Assembly (NCBI GenBank): GCA_016926255.1
Contig: JAFGOY010000038.1
Span: forward strand, 83,910 to 147,909
Origin: Anaerolineae bacterium
GTDB taxonomy: Bacteria > Chloroflexota > Anaerolineae > Aggregatilineales > UBA3940
Direction of reading: 5' to 3'
Length of the DNA stretch: 64,000 nucleotides
Under the pieces are notes generated by a model. The model worked only from the letters and a program-made list of their open reading frames with translations. It had not been told where the DNA came from and searched no databases. Of this stretch, positions 55,407 through 63,916 are shown piece by piece (the first letter of the stretch is position 1; each line of letters opens with the position of its first letter). Both the position numbers and the translations under genes were made by a program.

Positions 55407-56855
55407 TCAACCTTTGATCACCGCCAGCGGAATCAGCCGGGCGACCTTCTTGGCGATTCCGGCCCCGGTCACAACCTTGACCACCTCGTCCACATCTTTA
55501 TATGCCCGCGGCGCTTCTTCGGCCAATCCCGGCAAACTTCCGGCCTGAACGCTGATTCCGCTCTCTTCCAACTCCGCGCGGAGTTGATCGCCCCGGATGG
55601 TACTTTTTGCCTTTTTGCGGCTCATCACGCGGCCCGCACCATGACAGGAACTACCAAAGGTTTGATTCATACTGTCCTCGGTGCCCGTCAAGACCCAGCT
55701 CGATGTTCCCATCGAGCCGGGCACAAGCACCGGCTGCCCGATATCTTTATACTCAGGCGGGAGCCCTTCATAGCCGGGACCAAAGGCCCGAGTCGCCCCT
55801 TTGCGATGCACGACAACTTCGACAGTTTTGCCGTCGACATTGTGCTTTTCCACTTTTGCCATATTGTGGGCAATATCGTACACCAGGCGCAGATGCCAGT
55901 CATCGAGTTTACCGGACAGAACCTGCTCGAAACTGCGCCGGATGTGATGCGTTAAGACCTGCCGGTTGACAAAAGCATAGTTCGCAGCGGCACACATCGC
56001 CCCGTAATAGGACTGCCCCTCCTCTGAGTGGAATGGTGCGCAAATCAACTGGCGGTCGGGCAAACTGATCCCGTATCGGCGGACAGCCTCCTGAAACTGC
56101 CGTACATAATCCGTGCATACCTGGTGACCAAATCCACGCGACCCGGTATGAACCTGAACCGCCACCCGCCCCCTCACCAGCCCCATTGCATCGGCTGCAT
56201 TGGCATCGAACACTTCGTCAACGATATCTACTTCAATGAAATGGTTCCCTGCGCCGAGCGTCCCCACCTGCCCGATTCCCCGGCTCAGGGCACGGCTACT
56301 CACCTTACCCGCATCTGCTGCTTTGAGGCAGCCCTGCTCCTCGGTGCGGCGGACATCCTCCGGCAGCGCATAGCCTGCCTTAAGTGCCCAACTCGATCCC
56401 TCATGAAGCAGACTTTTGAACTGCTTGTCGTTCAGCTTGACGTTTCCACCTTTTCCCACGCCGCTTGGGCAGTTGCGGTATAGGGTCGATGCCAACTCAG
56501 ATAAAAATGGGACGATATCTTCGGCCTCGATGCCACTTGACAGGACTCGAACACCGCAGTTGATATCGTAACCTACCCCGCCCGGCGATATGACACCATC
56601 ACCCGTCCGAGAAGCTATCACGCCGCCGATAGGAAAACCATAACCCTGATGGATATCGGGCATAGCCAGCGAATATTTGACCAGACCCGGCAGAGTGGCA
56701 GTGTTGACTAACTGGTCAACAGACTCATCGCCCAGGGCCGCTTCCAACAGCCGGTCGCTGGCATACAGACGGGCTGGCACCTGCATATCATCGCGAAACG
56801 ATGCCGGGATTTCCCACACATAATCTTCGATACGTTGAAAATCCTGCTTACGCAT
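55407..56855 (-). CDS. rtcB: RNA-splicing ligase RtcB
   Basis: 482 residues from the ATG at 56855, which has GGGGAGG six bases upstream; a TTG two codons earlier has no spacing. RtcB joins RNA ends bearing 2',3'-cyclic or 3'-phosphate to 5'-hydroxyl, using GTP and manganese. Landmarks: [14 protein letters not shown] (metal Cys), [39 protein letters not shown], and [14 protein letters not shown] with the guanylylated His. The archease gene lies 27 bases upstream on the same strand; archease is needed for multiple turnover of RtcB. Confidence 0.96.
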   Translation of the reverse strand: MRKQDFQRIEDYVWEIPASFRDDMQVPARLYASDRLLEAALGDESVDQLVNTATLPGLVKYSLAMPDIHQGYGFPIGGVIASRTGDGVISPGGVGYDINCGVRVLSSGIEAEDIVPFLSELASTLYRNCPSGVGKGGNVKLNDKQFKSLLHEGSSWALKAGYALPEDVRRTEEQGCLKAADAGKVSSRALSRGIGQVGTLGAGNHFIEVDIVDEVFDANAADAMGLVRGRVAVQVHTGSRGFGHQVCTDYVRQFQEAVRRYGISLPDRQLICAPFHSEEGQSYYGAMCAAANYAFVNRQVLTHHIRRSFEQVLSGKLDDWHLRLVYDIAHNMAKVEKHNVDGKTVEVVVHRKGATRAFGPGYEGLPPEYKDIGQPVLVPGSMGTSSWVLTGTEDSMNQTFGSSCHGAGRVMSRKKAKSTIRGDQLRAELEESGISVQAGSLPGLAEEAPRAYKDVDEVVKVVTGAGIAKKVARLIPLAVIKG

Positions 56856-56882
56856 GATCAACCTCCCCGAAGATAAAAATGC

Positions 56883-57287
56883 TTATACGTCAAAAACAAT
56901 CACCACTTCATATCCACGTTCCGTGGGAACGATGGCCAGGTCGTGATAAGTCACCGCCTTAATGAGTTTATCGTATCGACCCCCCGGCCACCCACTCACC
57001 GAGGCACGCAAACACAGGTCCCCGACCTCTGTTACCGTTACCGTGCTTACCAGCACCCCCTCATCCTCAGCCAGATAGAGCAGCTCGGTCAGCCAATCGA
57101 CCAGGAGCGTCTCCCAGTCCGGGGCACACAGGTCATAGCTCTTCTCGATCATAGGGAGATGCTCATCAGGCTTTCCACCCATCAAATCGAGCACCCCGCG
57201 CGCGGCATTCTCAAACAAAGCCCGCAGGTCTTCCCCCCAGACATGAAGCGACAGATCGGCGGTATGCGAAATTTCTTCCCAGAACAA
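56883..57287 (-). CDS. Archease, RtcB-activating protein
   Basis: 134 residues from a TTG with GGGAGG five bases upstream. FWEEISHTADLSLHVWGEDLRALFENAARGVLDLM is the archease N-terminal signature (residues 2-36), and the acidic residues that bind the metal in archease (Asp in HTAD and the C-terminal FDV) are present. It assists RtcB guanylylation. Genes in this pair act in tRNA or stress-induced RNA repair. Its promoter must lie in the TTGCCG-rich gap to the right. Confidence 0.93.
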   Translation of the reverse strand: MFWEEISHTADLSLHVWGEDLRALFENAARGVLDLMGGKPDEHLPMIEKSYDLCAPDWETLLVDWLTELLYLAEDEGVLVSTVTVTEVGDLCLRASVSGWPGGRYDKLIKAVTYHDLAIVPTERGYEVVIVFDV

Positions 57288-57380
57288 TGAGGCCTCCCAG
57301 AGTAATTTGATGGTATCACAAACCGATAATAGAATTGCGGAATTATTAGTACTGATTATTTAACAAAATCGGAACCGAGT

Positions 57381-57525
57381 GGCAAATTTGCCGCTTTTGC
57401 CTATTCAAGCGGCAAGCACTTGCCGTTTAGGCGGCAAAATCGCCATTTTTGCGGCAAGCCAAATCTCGCCTAGATCATAAGGCCCTTGATCAATCGGGGA
57501 AATCACTTGCCGGGTCTTGCCGGGT
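57381..57525. repeat. Cluster of TTGCCG/CGGCAA palindromes and direct repeats
   Basis: Seven copies of TTGCCG or its complement fall in 135 bases (57388, 57410, 57420, 57432, 57452, 57507, 57517). They build a perfect 12-base palindrome GGCAAATTTGCC (57381-57392), a 16-base one CGGCAAGCACTTGCCG (57410-57425, two-base centre) and an exact tandem of CTTGCCGGGT (57506-57525). A separate inverted repeat GATCATAAGGCCCTTGATC is at 57473-57491. The cluster fills the gap between the archease start and the end of the XRE-like gene. It could be operators, a recombinase attachment region or an iteron-type site. Confidence 0.85.
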
Positions 57526-57530
57526 GAGAG

Positions 57531-58019
57531 TCAAGTCTCTTTGTGCCACCGGCGGATAAAATTCATCGTTTCGTTGAAGTCCTGAGACCAGCGCCGGTAG
57601 AAGAAGTCGACAGCATAATCGCCCTGCCCCGCCACATCACGCATCAACCTAACAAGATGAGCAGGCAGACCAAAGATCATACTGTCGCTGTCTTCTTCAA
57701 GACGTAGTGCATATCTGAAGTGCTCAACCGTTATCGTGTCATACCCGGCATTGCGATAGGTGGACGCCAGCTTCTGCAGCGTGTTGGGTGTAGGTGTTCG
57801 CTCGCCTGATATCCAGCGAGACACAACAGAACCATCGTAGTACCCCATTGCCCTTGCGAGATCGGAGTAGTTCCAGCCCAGTGACGCATTGAGCATATCG
57901 ATCAGTTCCGGGAAGGATGGAACAAGACCCGGATTTGGAATACCATCCAGATCGGGTGGTTCTTCATTATTTTTGCCATCTCCCATTGTGGGCATCTGGA
58001 AATTGTCGTAGTCTGGCAT
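57531..58019 (-). CDS. XRE-like DNA-binding regulator
   Basis: 162 residues with AGGAG eight bases upstream. A disordered acidic N-terminus (about 1-32) leads to a helix-turn-helix at about 33-92: LIDMLNASLGWNYSDLARAMGYYDGSVVSRWISGERTPTPNTLQKLA, which has the Cro/C1 shape. The C-terminal 70 residues are helical, unknown. Last gene of the recombinase series and immediately beside the TTGCCG palindromes, which are obvious candidate binding sites. Likely represses or times the recombinase module; inference. Confidence 0.78.
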   Translation of the reverse strand: MPDYDNFQMPTMGDGKNNEEPPDLDGIPNPGLVPSFPELIDMLNASLGWNYSDLARAMGYYDGSVVSRWISGERTPTPNTLQKLASTYRNAGYDTITVEHFRYALRLEEDSDSMIFGLPAHLVRLMRDVAGQGDYAVDFFYRRWSQDFNETMNFIRRWHKET

Positions 58020-58065
58020 GAAACACTCCTGACATCAGCGGGTAGTTGATCCAATTCTACACCGA

Positions 58066-60225
58066 CTAAACCCGGGATGCAGTATGTACCTGTTGCGGGC
58101 CGCCCATTACCCACGACAGTTCTGCAGGTAACCGATCGAGGTTGTTCGATGTCAATCTGGATTCTGTATCATCTTTAACCCTTATATCAGATAGTTCAAG
58201 GAGCACTGCCTCTTCTGGCCACTCCCCACCCGCCGGGATATCATGCTGGCGGGCGAGGTTGCGCACCTGACGCGATGTCACCCCCAATAGCAAAGTCACG
58301 CCTTTCGTTGTGAAACTCAATGGTTCGTTGTGCATTTGATGCGTGGTATGATGCTCACGCTGCATGAAATGGAAAGTGTGCAGGTAGTTTTGGATGGTCG
58401 TATCAACCGACCGATGCCCCAGCAGATGGGTCACATCGGTCAGCGGCAGGCCGCAGGCCAACCAGCGATTGGCTGCCGCATGGCGCAGCGCATGGGTCAC
58501 CGATGCCTTTCCGCCAACCATGATGTCTATCCCGGCCAGGGCCATCGCCTGCCCAAGCTTGCGGATGATAGTATCGGCACTGACTGGCTGCCCCTGTGCA
58601 TCGGCCAGCAGCCGAGCCTGCAGGTCATCCGACACCTCCCTGGCCCGCCGGGATCGATAGCCGCCCAGAACCTCCGATTCCCAGTGTGGCAACTGCTCAA
58701 CTACCACACGTCTCGAAGAATCCCGCTTCGACTTCCAGACGTATATCGTTGGGGATGGCTCGGTTACCAGCTGGCCCAGCCTGAGCGCAGCCATCTCGCT
58801 GACGCGCAGCCCGAAATAATAGCCAAGCAGCACGGCAACGGTAAAGCATTCGTCAGCCTCCATTGCGCGAAGCGCGGCGATCAGCCGCTCTATATCGGCA
58901 GGGGTGAGCAGCGGCTGCAGGCGGGTGGTGGGCCGCCCGGATACCCACAGCGAATTGACATGGGGCAGCGACCGGACGAACTCCCGCCGAGCAACCTCGC
59001 GCAGCCCGTTGAACGCTGCGACCGCCCGCTCCCGGCTGGCCGGTGATAACCGGCGTCTCCTGAGCAGCGTGAAGAAGGCCTGCTCATCGAGCGCGTAGAT
59101 GAGCTTCCCCGGAGCATCACGCACTAGGGCGAGGATGTCATACAGATAACTCCTGACGGAGTTGGGTGCAAGCCGTCGACCCAGCAGCCAGCGCAGCCAC
59201 CCGGCGATCACCAGCCCATTGAGGTGGTCAACCGCGCGTGCAGTTAACTGCAAACCGGCCAGCGCCGCGACCGGATCGACTGCCCCGGCAACGCCAAGGA
59301 ATTCAAACTGCGCCCTCCGGTACGCAGCCAGGGCTTCTTTGACCTCAGCCCGCCGGTCGGCGCGTTCGTCCCTGTCAGCCTGGCAGTAGGGAGCGACGAG
59401 ATCAGGCAGTTCCTCCAGCTCCTTCGACAGCACCCGGCGGCGCGGCGCGCTTCCGGTCGAATCATTCACTTCAGATTGTTCATAGGATTGATATCCGGCA
59501 GTCAACTGCTCGATGCGCTCCCCATCCAGCGGCTGCCGGAAGGCATCGAGCACATCCTGCTGCGAGGAGGGCGCCGGATGGAAATGGTGATGGGCCAGCA
59601 TCGATCCGGCCACGCAGGGGGGATAGATGTTGGGCAGTCGACAGCGCGCCAGCTGGCGCAGCTGTCTGTGATTGATCGACACCCCCGCCGCCCGGCTCAA
59701 CAGGTTGAGCCAGCGCCGGAAAAGCGACCGCGCCCCCTTCAGCGCTTCCCGGTCCGGAGGAGCCAGCCGGTTGCCGAGGTTGGGGAGCACATACCAGTCA
59801 GTAGAAACCCGGAAAGCCCGGCGGCGGGCACCGCCTGTGATCCTTCCCAGGTGGGCAGCCAGCGACAGCGCACACAGATGCACCTCGTCAGGGATGGCCA
59901 GCGGCGTCCACCCACCCCGGCGGGGCAGTCGCATGTAGCCTTCGGTGCATGTAAACAGGTCACCAAGCCGGAGCTGGGCAACAGCCGTGAAATCGCCCTC
60001 ACCGGCTGCGCCACTGACCACTGTCAGGGCAAAGACGAGCCGGCACCACGCAACCTGATATTCGTCAAACTCGTCGCCGATGTCAATGCTGCCGGATTCC
60101 AGATCGCGCCGAAAGATATCGATCAACTGTTTGAAATTCCCCTCTGATACCCTCTGGTAGACAACAACGTCACGGGCCAACGGGTCGGCACAACGGGGAT
60201 ATACATAATCTCTGCGTCCGGTCAT
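58066..60225 (-). CDS. Large tyrosine recombinase with C-terminal helix-turn-helix
   Basis: 719 residues; its ATG overlaps the stop of the upstream recombinase by four bases. The catalytic domain is about 430-620: box I Arg in YYFGLRVSEMAAL, HxxR in THALRHAAANRW, then LLGHRSVDTTIQNYLH with the nucleophilic Tyr. All five catalytic positions appear present. About 400 residues of core-binding and extra N-terminal sequence make it twice the size of XerC. After the Tyr helix a further 100 residues include LSFTTKGVTLLLGVTSRQVRNLARQHDIPAGG, which looks like an excisionase/MerR-type DNA-binding helix-turn-helix. Fusion of a recombination-direction module to the recombinase is an unusual feature. Confidence 0.88.
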   Translation of the reverse strand: MTGRRDYVYPRCADPLARDVVVYQRVSEGNFKQLIDIFRRDLESGSIDIGDEFDEYQVAWCRLVFALTVVSGAAGEGDFTAVAQLRLGDLFTCTEGYMRLPRRGGWTPLAIPDEVHLCALSLAAHLGRITGGARRRAFRVSTDWYVLPNLGNRLAPPDREALKGARSLFRRWLNLLSRAAGVSINHRQLRQLARCRLPNIYPPCVAGSMLAHHHFHPAPSSQQDVLDAFRQPLDGERIEQLTAGYQSYEQSEVNDSTGSAPRRRVLSKELEELPDLVAPYCQADRDERADRRAEVKEALAAYRRAQFEFLGVAGAVDPVAALAGLQLTARAVDHLNGLVIAGWLRWLLGRRLAPNSVRSYLYDILALVRDAPGKLIYALDEQAFFTLLRRRRLSPASRERAVAAFNGLREVARREFVRSLPHVNSLWVSGRPTTRLQPLLTPADIERLIAALRAMEADECFTVAVLLGYYFGLRVSEMAALRLGQLVTEPSPTIYVWKSKRDSSRRVVVEQLPHWESEVLGGYRSRRAREVSDDLQARLLADAQGQPVSADTIIRKLGQAMALAGIDIMVGGKASVTHALRHAAANRWLACGLPLTDVTHLLGHRSVDTTIQNYLHTFHFMQREHHTTHQMHNEPLSFTTKGVTLLLGVTSRQVRNLARQHDIPAGGEWPEEAVLLELSDIRVKDDTESRLTSNNLDRLPAELSWVMGGPQQVHTASRV

Positions 60226-62729
60226 GATTCTGCTACTCCATATCGCTCAGCCAGGCGATCTGCGCACTGCCGGTAGACATCGCCAATCCCGTCCAGCGGT
60301 TCGCTGCCATAGAGGCTGCCGGGCTCAACACCGCGCCCGGCGTGGCCCAGCACCAGATCGATCACCCGGCGCGGGCAGCCAGCCTCAAACAGGTCGGTCC
60401 GGCAGCGGTGGCGCAGCCCGTAGAAGGCTAGGTTGGGAAGAGTCTCGCCAGAGGACAGTATCAGAACGTCCTGCAGCAGCCAGTCGAGCGTGCCCGTGCC
60501 GGGCGGTTTGAGTTTCCCCTGACTGTCGATGAAACCAATCAGCGGAGCCGTGCCACGTGCATTGGGGGCAAGCTTTGCCAGCTCACCTTTTAGATGAGCG
60601 GGTAGTGGGATCTGCCGGTAGGCCGGGCCCTGTGGTCTGCCCTTCCCGTGAACCGACAGCCAGCCGCCATCGGCCGGGTCGAAGTGACGCACCTGGAGTC
60701 GCTCTACCTCAAATGGACGCAGTCCGGCCAGCAGGCCTAACTGGAAAGCGGCATAGGCTGAAAAAACATTGCGAGCGGCCCGGTCTGGGGGAAGCAGCGG
60801 GAAAAGTCGCCCAGGATCGGTCTTTGCTATTTTGAAGCCGCTCACCAACCGGTGGACAAGGTCGGTCCGCAGCGTATGCCAGCTGCCCGCCCTCCCCGCC
60901 AGATGTACCGGTGGAGCGGTTGGTTGAGGTAGTTGGCCGGGCTGTTGGTGGGGCTTGAATTGCGCGCAAACATGTTGATGGATATTTGTCAGGCGGGCCA
61001 TCATCGCCGGAACGGTCAGACAGGTATAGCGCAGCGGCATCTCATCACCAGCCTGGGCCTGCCCGGCGATATAGAACATCTCCGGTGCCCGCAGACCTTC
61101 CCCGGCATAGTAAGCGCGCCAGGTCCGTCGGAAGATTGTCTCGTCAACACCGGGATGGCCAGGAATGATCGTCTGCAGCCGAGAAGATAACTGCTCAAAC
61201 AGAGGCTCTACGTGTTCGCGGGATAGTGTTTCAAGTTTTCCAGCCCCTCCTTCCCGGAGCCACAACGGGCCGGTATCGGGCGTGAAGTCTCGATGAAGTT
61301 CTCGCTGCTCGACCACCTGCCGGCGCCGCTGCGCATACCGGCAGAAATGTGTGGCGACACGACCGGGCAGATCGATGTAGTGAATCAGATCAATCGGCTC
61401 GTAACACGCGTTGTGCCGGGTCCAGACCCGCTCAAAATCCCCATCTGGCTGGTCGGGCAGCAGCCGGTCGGGCAGGCCTATATGACGATCGGGGACGAAG
61501 TAGAGCCGGTGTTCACGCGGCACATAGACCGGCGAACCATGATAGAACCTGCTGTCGAGCGCCGGGCCAATCCGGATGCTCAGCAGCCGTTCGACCGTCC
61601 AACCGAGGTGCAGCAATACATCGAACACCCCTCGGACTGCCGCACCATTGAGGGAGGATTCCAACAGCTGGTAGTCAAGCAGCCACGCGTCGACCAGGTG
61701 CAGTTCGTGAGCGGTCAGCACACCGGGTTGGTGGCGCGATGGAGTGGTCTGCAGGACGATCCGGCCCGGTGCATCTGCCCACGGACGGGCGGTTGATGTG
61801 CGACGAGTATTCTCTTCGCCGCCGGATTGGTCCCCTTCAGAGTCAGACTGTCTGGTGATCAGGTCGAAGAATGATTTACGTGCCGGGTGCTGCCGGGAGA
61901 GTTCATCGGCAGCCAGGTGTGATCGCAGGTCTCTCCAGAAGCGGTTCCGCTGTATGGGGCCGCGCGGTCGGAAAGCTGTTTCCGAAGCCCGGATCGTCCA
62001 CAGAGCCCGCCACCGGTTCAGATATGTACGGAGTGTCAAGGGAGCATAGCTTCTGCCACCCGGCCGGCGGAACGCGTAGATGGTTTCTTCCACGAGCCTG
62101 TCAAATCCCTCCTCATCGCCTGCTTCGAGCAGTGACCTCGCCTGCCTGACAGGTAGTTCTGTGACGACGCGGATAACCGGGGTGATGGCACCACCCAACA
62201 CACTGTTGAATTCACGCCCCTCCGCCCCGGCCTCGCTGAGCTGGCTGGCTTTCGCCCGCGCCCCATGGTGCAGGCGGGCGGCAATCAGTGAATAGAGAGA
62301 AGAGTCGAGCAGCCGGTATTGCAGGTGGATCAGGCGGCTGCCTGGCCCGGGTGCTTTTCCCAGGCAGGTCCACTCAGACCGGGAGGCGAGATGGCGCAAT
62401 GTGTTTGTGAGTTGATTGATAATCTGAAATGCATTCTGACCGATCAGAATCTCTTCTGAGCAACCAGGATTGATCTGGATTGAATACAGTACTTCGCTGT
62501 GAAGGAAACGGCACAGTAGTGGAACAGAATAAGATGCACGGCTATAGGCCAGGCCGGTGAGGTCGCCATGCAGGCTCAGGGCCAGCATGGCTTGGTGGAT
62601 GAATAGCTGTGCCTCAGGTTCATCTGGAAAATGGTCAACAATCTGGTTAACGAGCCGCGCTTCACTGGTTGATAGTTCTTGTCTGTCTGGCAACGCTTGA
62701 TCTGAGATCAGGTCGATAAGTGCAGTCAT
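60222..62729 (-). CDS. Very large tyrosine recombinase, first of a tandem pair
   Basis: 835 residues from the ATG at 62729, which has AGGAG at good spacing; the open frame extends 10 codons upstream without support. The catalytic part is at the C-terminus: box I Arg in LLAGLRPFEVERL, FYGLRHRCRTDLFEAG where Tyr stands in the usual first His of HxxR, then VLGHAGRGVEPGSLYG with a candidate nucleophilic Tyr. The first 550 residues match nothing I recognise. Partner genes overlap or lie close on both sides. Tandem large tyrosine recombinases recall Tn554 TnpA/TnpB, but these two are larger and the small protein gene comes first. Confidence 0.83.
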   Translation of the reverse strand: MTALIDLISDQALPDRQELSTSEARLVNQIVDHFPDEPEAQLFIHQAMLALSLHGDLTGLAYSRASYSVPLLCRFLHSEVLYSIQINPGCSEEILIGQNAFQIINQLTNTLRHLASRSEWTCLGKAPGPGSRLIHLQYRLLDSSLYSLIAARLHHGARAKASQLSEAGAEGREFNSVLGGAITPVIRVVTELPVRQARSLLEAGDEEGFDRLVEETIYAFRRPGGRSYAPLTLRTYLNRWRALWTIRASETAFRPRGPIQRNRFWRDLRSHLAADELSRQHPARKSFFDLITRQSDSEGDQSGGEENTRRTSTARPWADAPGRIVLQTTPSRHQPGVLTAHELHLVDAWLLDYQLLESSLNGAAVRGVFDVLLHLGWTVERLLSIRIGPALDSRFYHGSPVYVPREHRLYFVPDRHIGLPDRLLPDQPDGDFERVWTRHNACYEPIDLIHYIDLPGRVATHFCRYAQRRRQVVEQRELHRDFTPDTGPLWLREGGAGKLETLSREHVEPLFEQLSSRLQTIIPGHPGVDETIFRRTWRAYYAGEGLRAPEMFYIAGQAQAGDEMPLRYTCLTVPAMMARLTNIHQHVCAQFKPHQQPGQLPQPTAPPVHLAGRAGSWHTLRTDLVHRLVSGFKIAKTDPGRLFPLLPPDRAARNVFSAYAAFQLGLLAGLRPFEVERLQVRHFDPADGGWLSVHGKGRPQGPAYRQIPLPAHLKGELAKLAPNARGTAPLIGFIDSQGKLKPPGTGTLDWLLQDVLILSSGETLPNLAFYGLRHRCRTDLFEAGCPRRVIDLVLGHAGRGVEPGSLYGSEPLDGIGDVYRQCADRLAERYGVAES

Positions 62730-62794
62730 GTTTTTGCTCCTGCTAGGCAGGGGCAGCACCCGATCGTGCCGCCCCTGCGGACGGACGATCTGGA

Positions 62795-63106
62795 TTACAC
62801 AATCTCGAGCATGCGCATCGGCTCTGCAGCCTGATCATCCAGCCAGCGCTGCAAGTCCAGTGCCAGACGGTATGCACGCCGGCGGACGCAGCAGCGCGAA
62901 TAGGGAATCTCGCGACCGGCTATATCGAAGCGGCGCGATTGGTTCACGCTGCGCAGAGCGGCGACAACTGCATGTGGATCATCGGCTGTAACAGCCTGAA
63001 TCAACTCCCTACGGGCGGCCTCCTGCTGGGGGAGGTCACGCAACGGAGCAGCGTACGCGATTAGTTTTTCGATCTGTACATATAGATGTACCGGAATGCT
63101 AAACAT
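62795..63106 (-). CDS. Small protein of the recombinase operon, function unknown
   Basis: 103 residues from the ATG at 63106, which has GAGGAG seven bases upstream; the open frame extends 45 codons further but is Cys/Ser-rich and lacks a start signal. It is predicted helical, with LYVQIEKLIAYAAPLRDLPQQEAARRELIQAV and a basic Cys pair region (YSRCCVRRRAYRLALDLQRW). No family recognised. It lies 65 bases before the first recombinase gene on the same strand, so it is probably an accessory protein, in the position a TnpC- or excisionase-like factor could take. Confidence 0.65.
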   Translation of the reverse strand: MFSIPVHLYVQIEKLIAYAAPLRDLPQQEAARRELIQAVTADDPHAVVAALRSVNQSRRFDIAGREIPYSRCCVRRRAYRLALDLQRWLDDQAAEPMRMLEIV

Positions 63107-63230
63107 TCTAGGCTCCTCGTGACATGAACTGGTAAATGACGACAACAACCGGTCATCTCCGCGTCCAGCCCCGCGCCCGTCGTGACCGGGACAGGCGCAA
63201 GGGGAGCTCATACACGCACTCGCACTATGC

Positions 63231-63259
63231 AAAAAACACAAAACGGGGACTCATCCCCG
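63231..63259 (-). terminator. Minus-strand intrinsic terminator, operon leader or border
   Basis: CGGGGA/TCCCCG hairpin (63244-63249 with 63254-63259, loop CTCA), followed on the minus strand by TTTTGTGTTTTTT (complement of 63231-63243). It lies 125 bases upstream of the 103-residue protein gene. Confidence 0.75.
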
Positions 63260-63298
63260 CAGTTGGGATTGTCCCCGCCAAAGAAAAATATCGGTTAT

Positions 63299-63330
63299 AA
63301 ACACAAAAAGTGCCGATGATTTATCGGCAC
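63299..63330 (-). terminator. Second minus-strand intrinsic terminator
   Basis: GTGCCGAT/ATCGGCAC perfect 8-bp stem (63310-63317 with 63323-63330), 5-base loop, followed on the minus strand by CTTTTTGTGTTT. It has nearly the same tail as the terminator 70 bases further left. Confidence 0.75.
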
Positions 63331-63637
63331 AGCAAAGCCCCGCTCAGTGAGTGGATTTACAACGATGGATAAAATTTTTCAAAATTATATATTGTTCATA
63401 GCCTACCACAGCCATTTACAGGTTGTCAAATGCGGTCGCACGTTTCAACCAGCTCGTGGCGGATTTCTAATGGTGACTACGACTGCTATGGCGTATTGCA
63501 GCGTACGTTTCCACAGAAAAGGTGACTGTTTACGCTTTTTGGGGGCATTGAGATTTCCGTATACACCATGCCATTTCCCAGCGCAGCCTCAACCGGCAAT
63601 GATTTGTCATGCACCCGAGGACAGAGCAGTACGATAT

Positions 63638-63916
63638 TTCGACATTGTCTACTTTTTGCACAAGTCTCCCGGGGGATTCGCCAGCTACCTGACAAGCGCA
63701 GTCCGCAGAGGATAGCTATACTGAAACGGCGAAGATGTAAAGCTTTTACTGTTATTTGCACATTTGTCCCGGGACAATAACCAATCCTCCAATCGACTTA
63801 GCCCGAAAGAGAGGCTACCAGTCCTGATAATCAAAACAGCGCATGTTTTCGACAATACCTACTTTTTGCATATTTATCGCGCGATAATAGACCAGTCCTC
63901 CAACCAGAGTAGCCCT
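63638..63916. repeat. Three spaced repeats with palindromic cores
   Basis: Copies lie at about 63638-63680, 63741-63806 and 63847-63916, about 100 and 110 bases apart. Shared pattern: T-rich run and TTTGCA, 5-6 bases, then a self-complementary core. Core of copy 2 is TTGTCCCGGGACAA (63764-63777) and of copy 3 TTATCGCGCGATAA (63874-63887), both perfect 14-base palindromes with different sequence. Copy 1 has the imperfect TCCCGGGGGA. Copies 2 and 3 also share TCCTCCAA and TAGCCC downstream; copies 1 and 3 share TTCGACA and CTACTTTTTGCA. The array may continue past the window. Confidence 0.7.

Larger units (their letters stand above)
63107..63637. other. Non-coding stretch upstream of the recombinase operon
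   Basis: Apart from the two terminators, 63331-63637 shows no convincing gene on either strand. It is AT-rich near 63365-63400 and contains no long repeat that I can see. The 122-codon frame 63347-63715 lacks a ribosome-binding site and has an unnatural composition. Confidence 0.5.

Noticed and set aside
63347..63715. 122-codon frame right of the recombinase operon
   Set aside because: No start signal, no domain, Cys/Phe/His-rich random-like composition, and it runs through the first of the spaced repeats.
63486..63761. 91-codon minus-strand frame that could use the two terminators
   Set aside because: No ribosome-binding site and basic/Cys-rich shadow-like composition; kept only as a reason the terminators need explanation.
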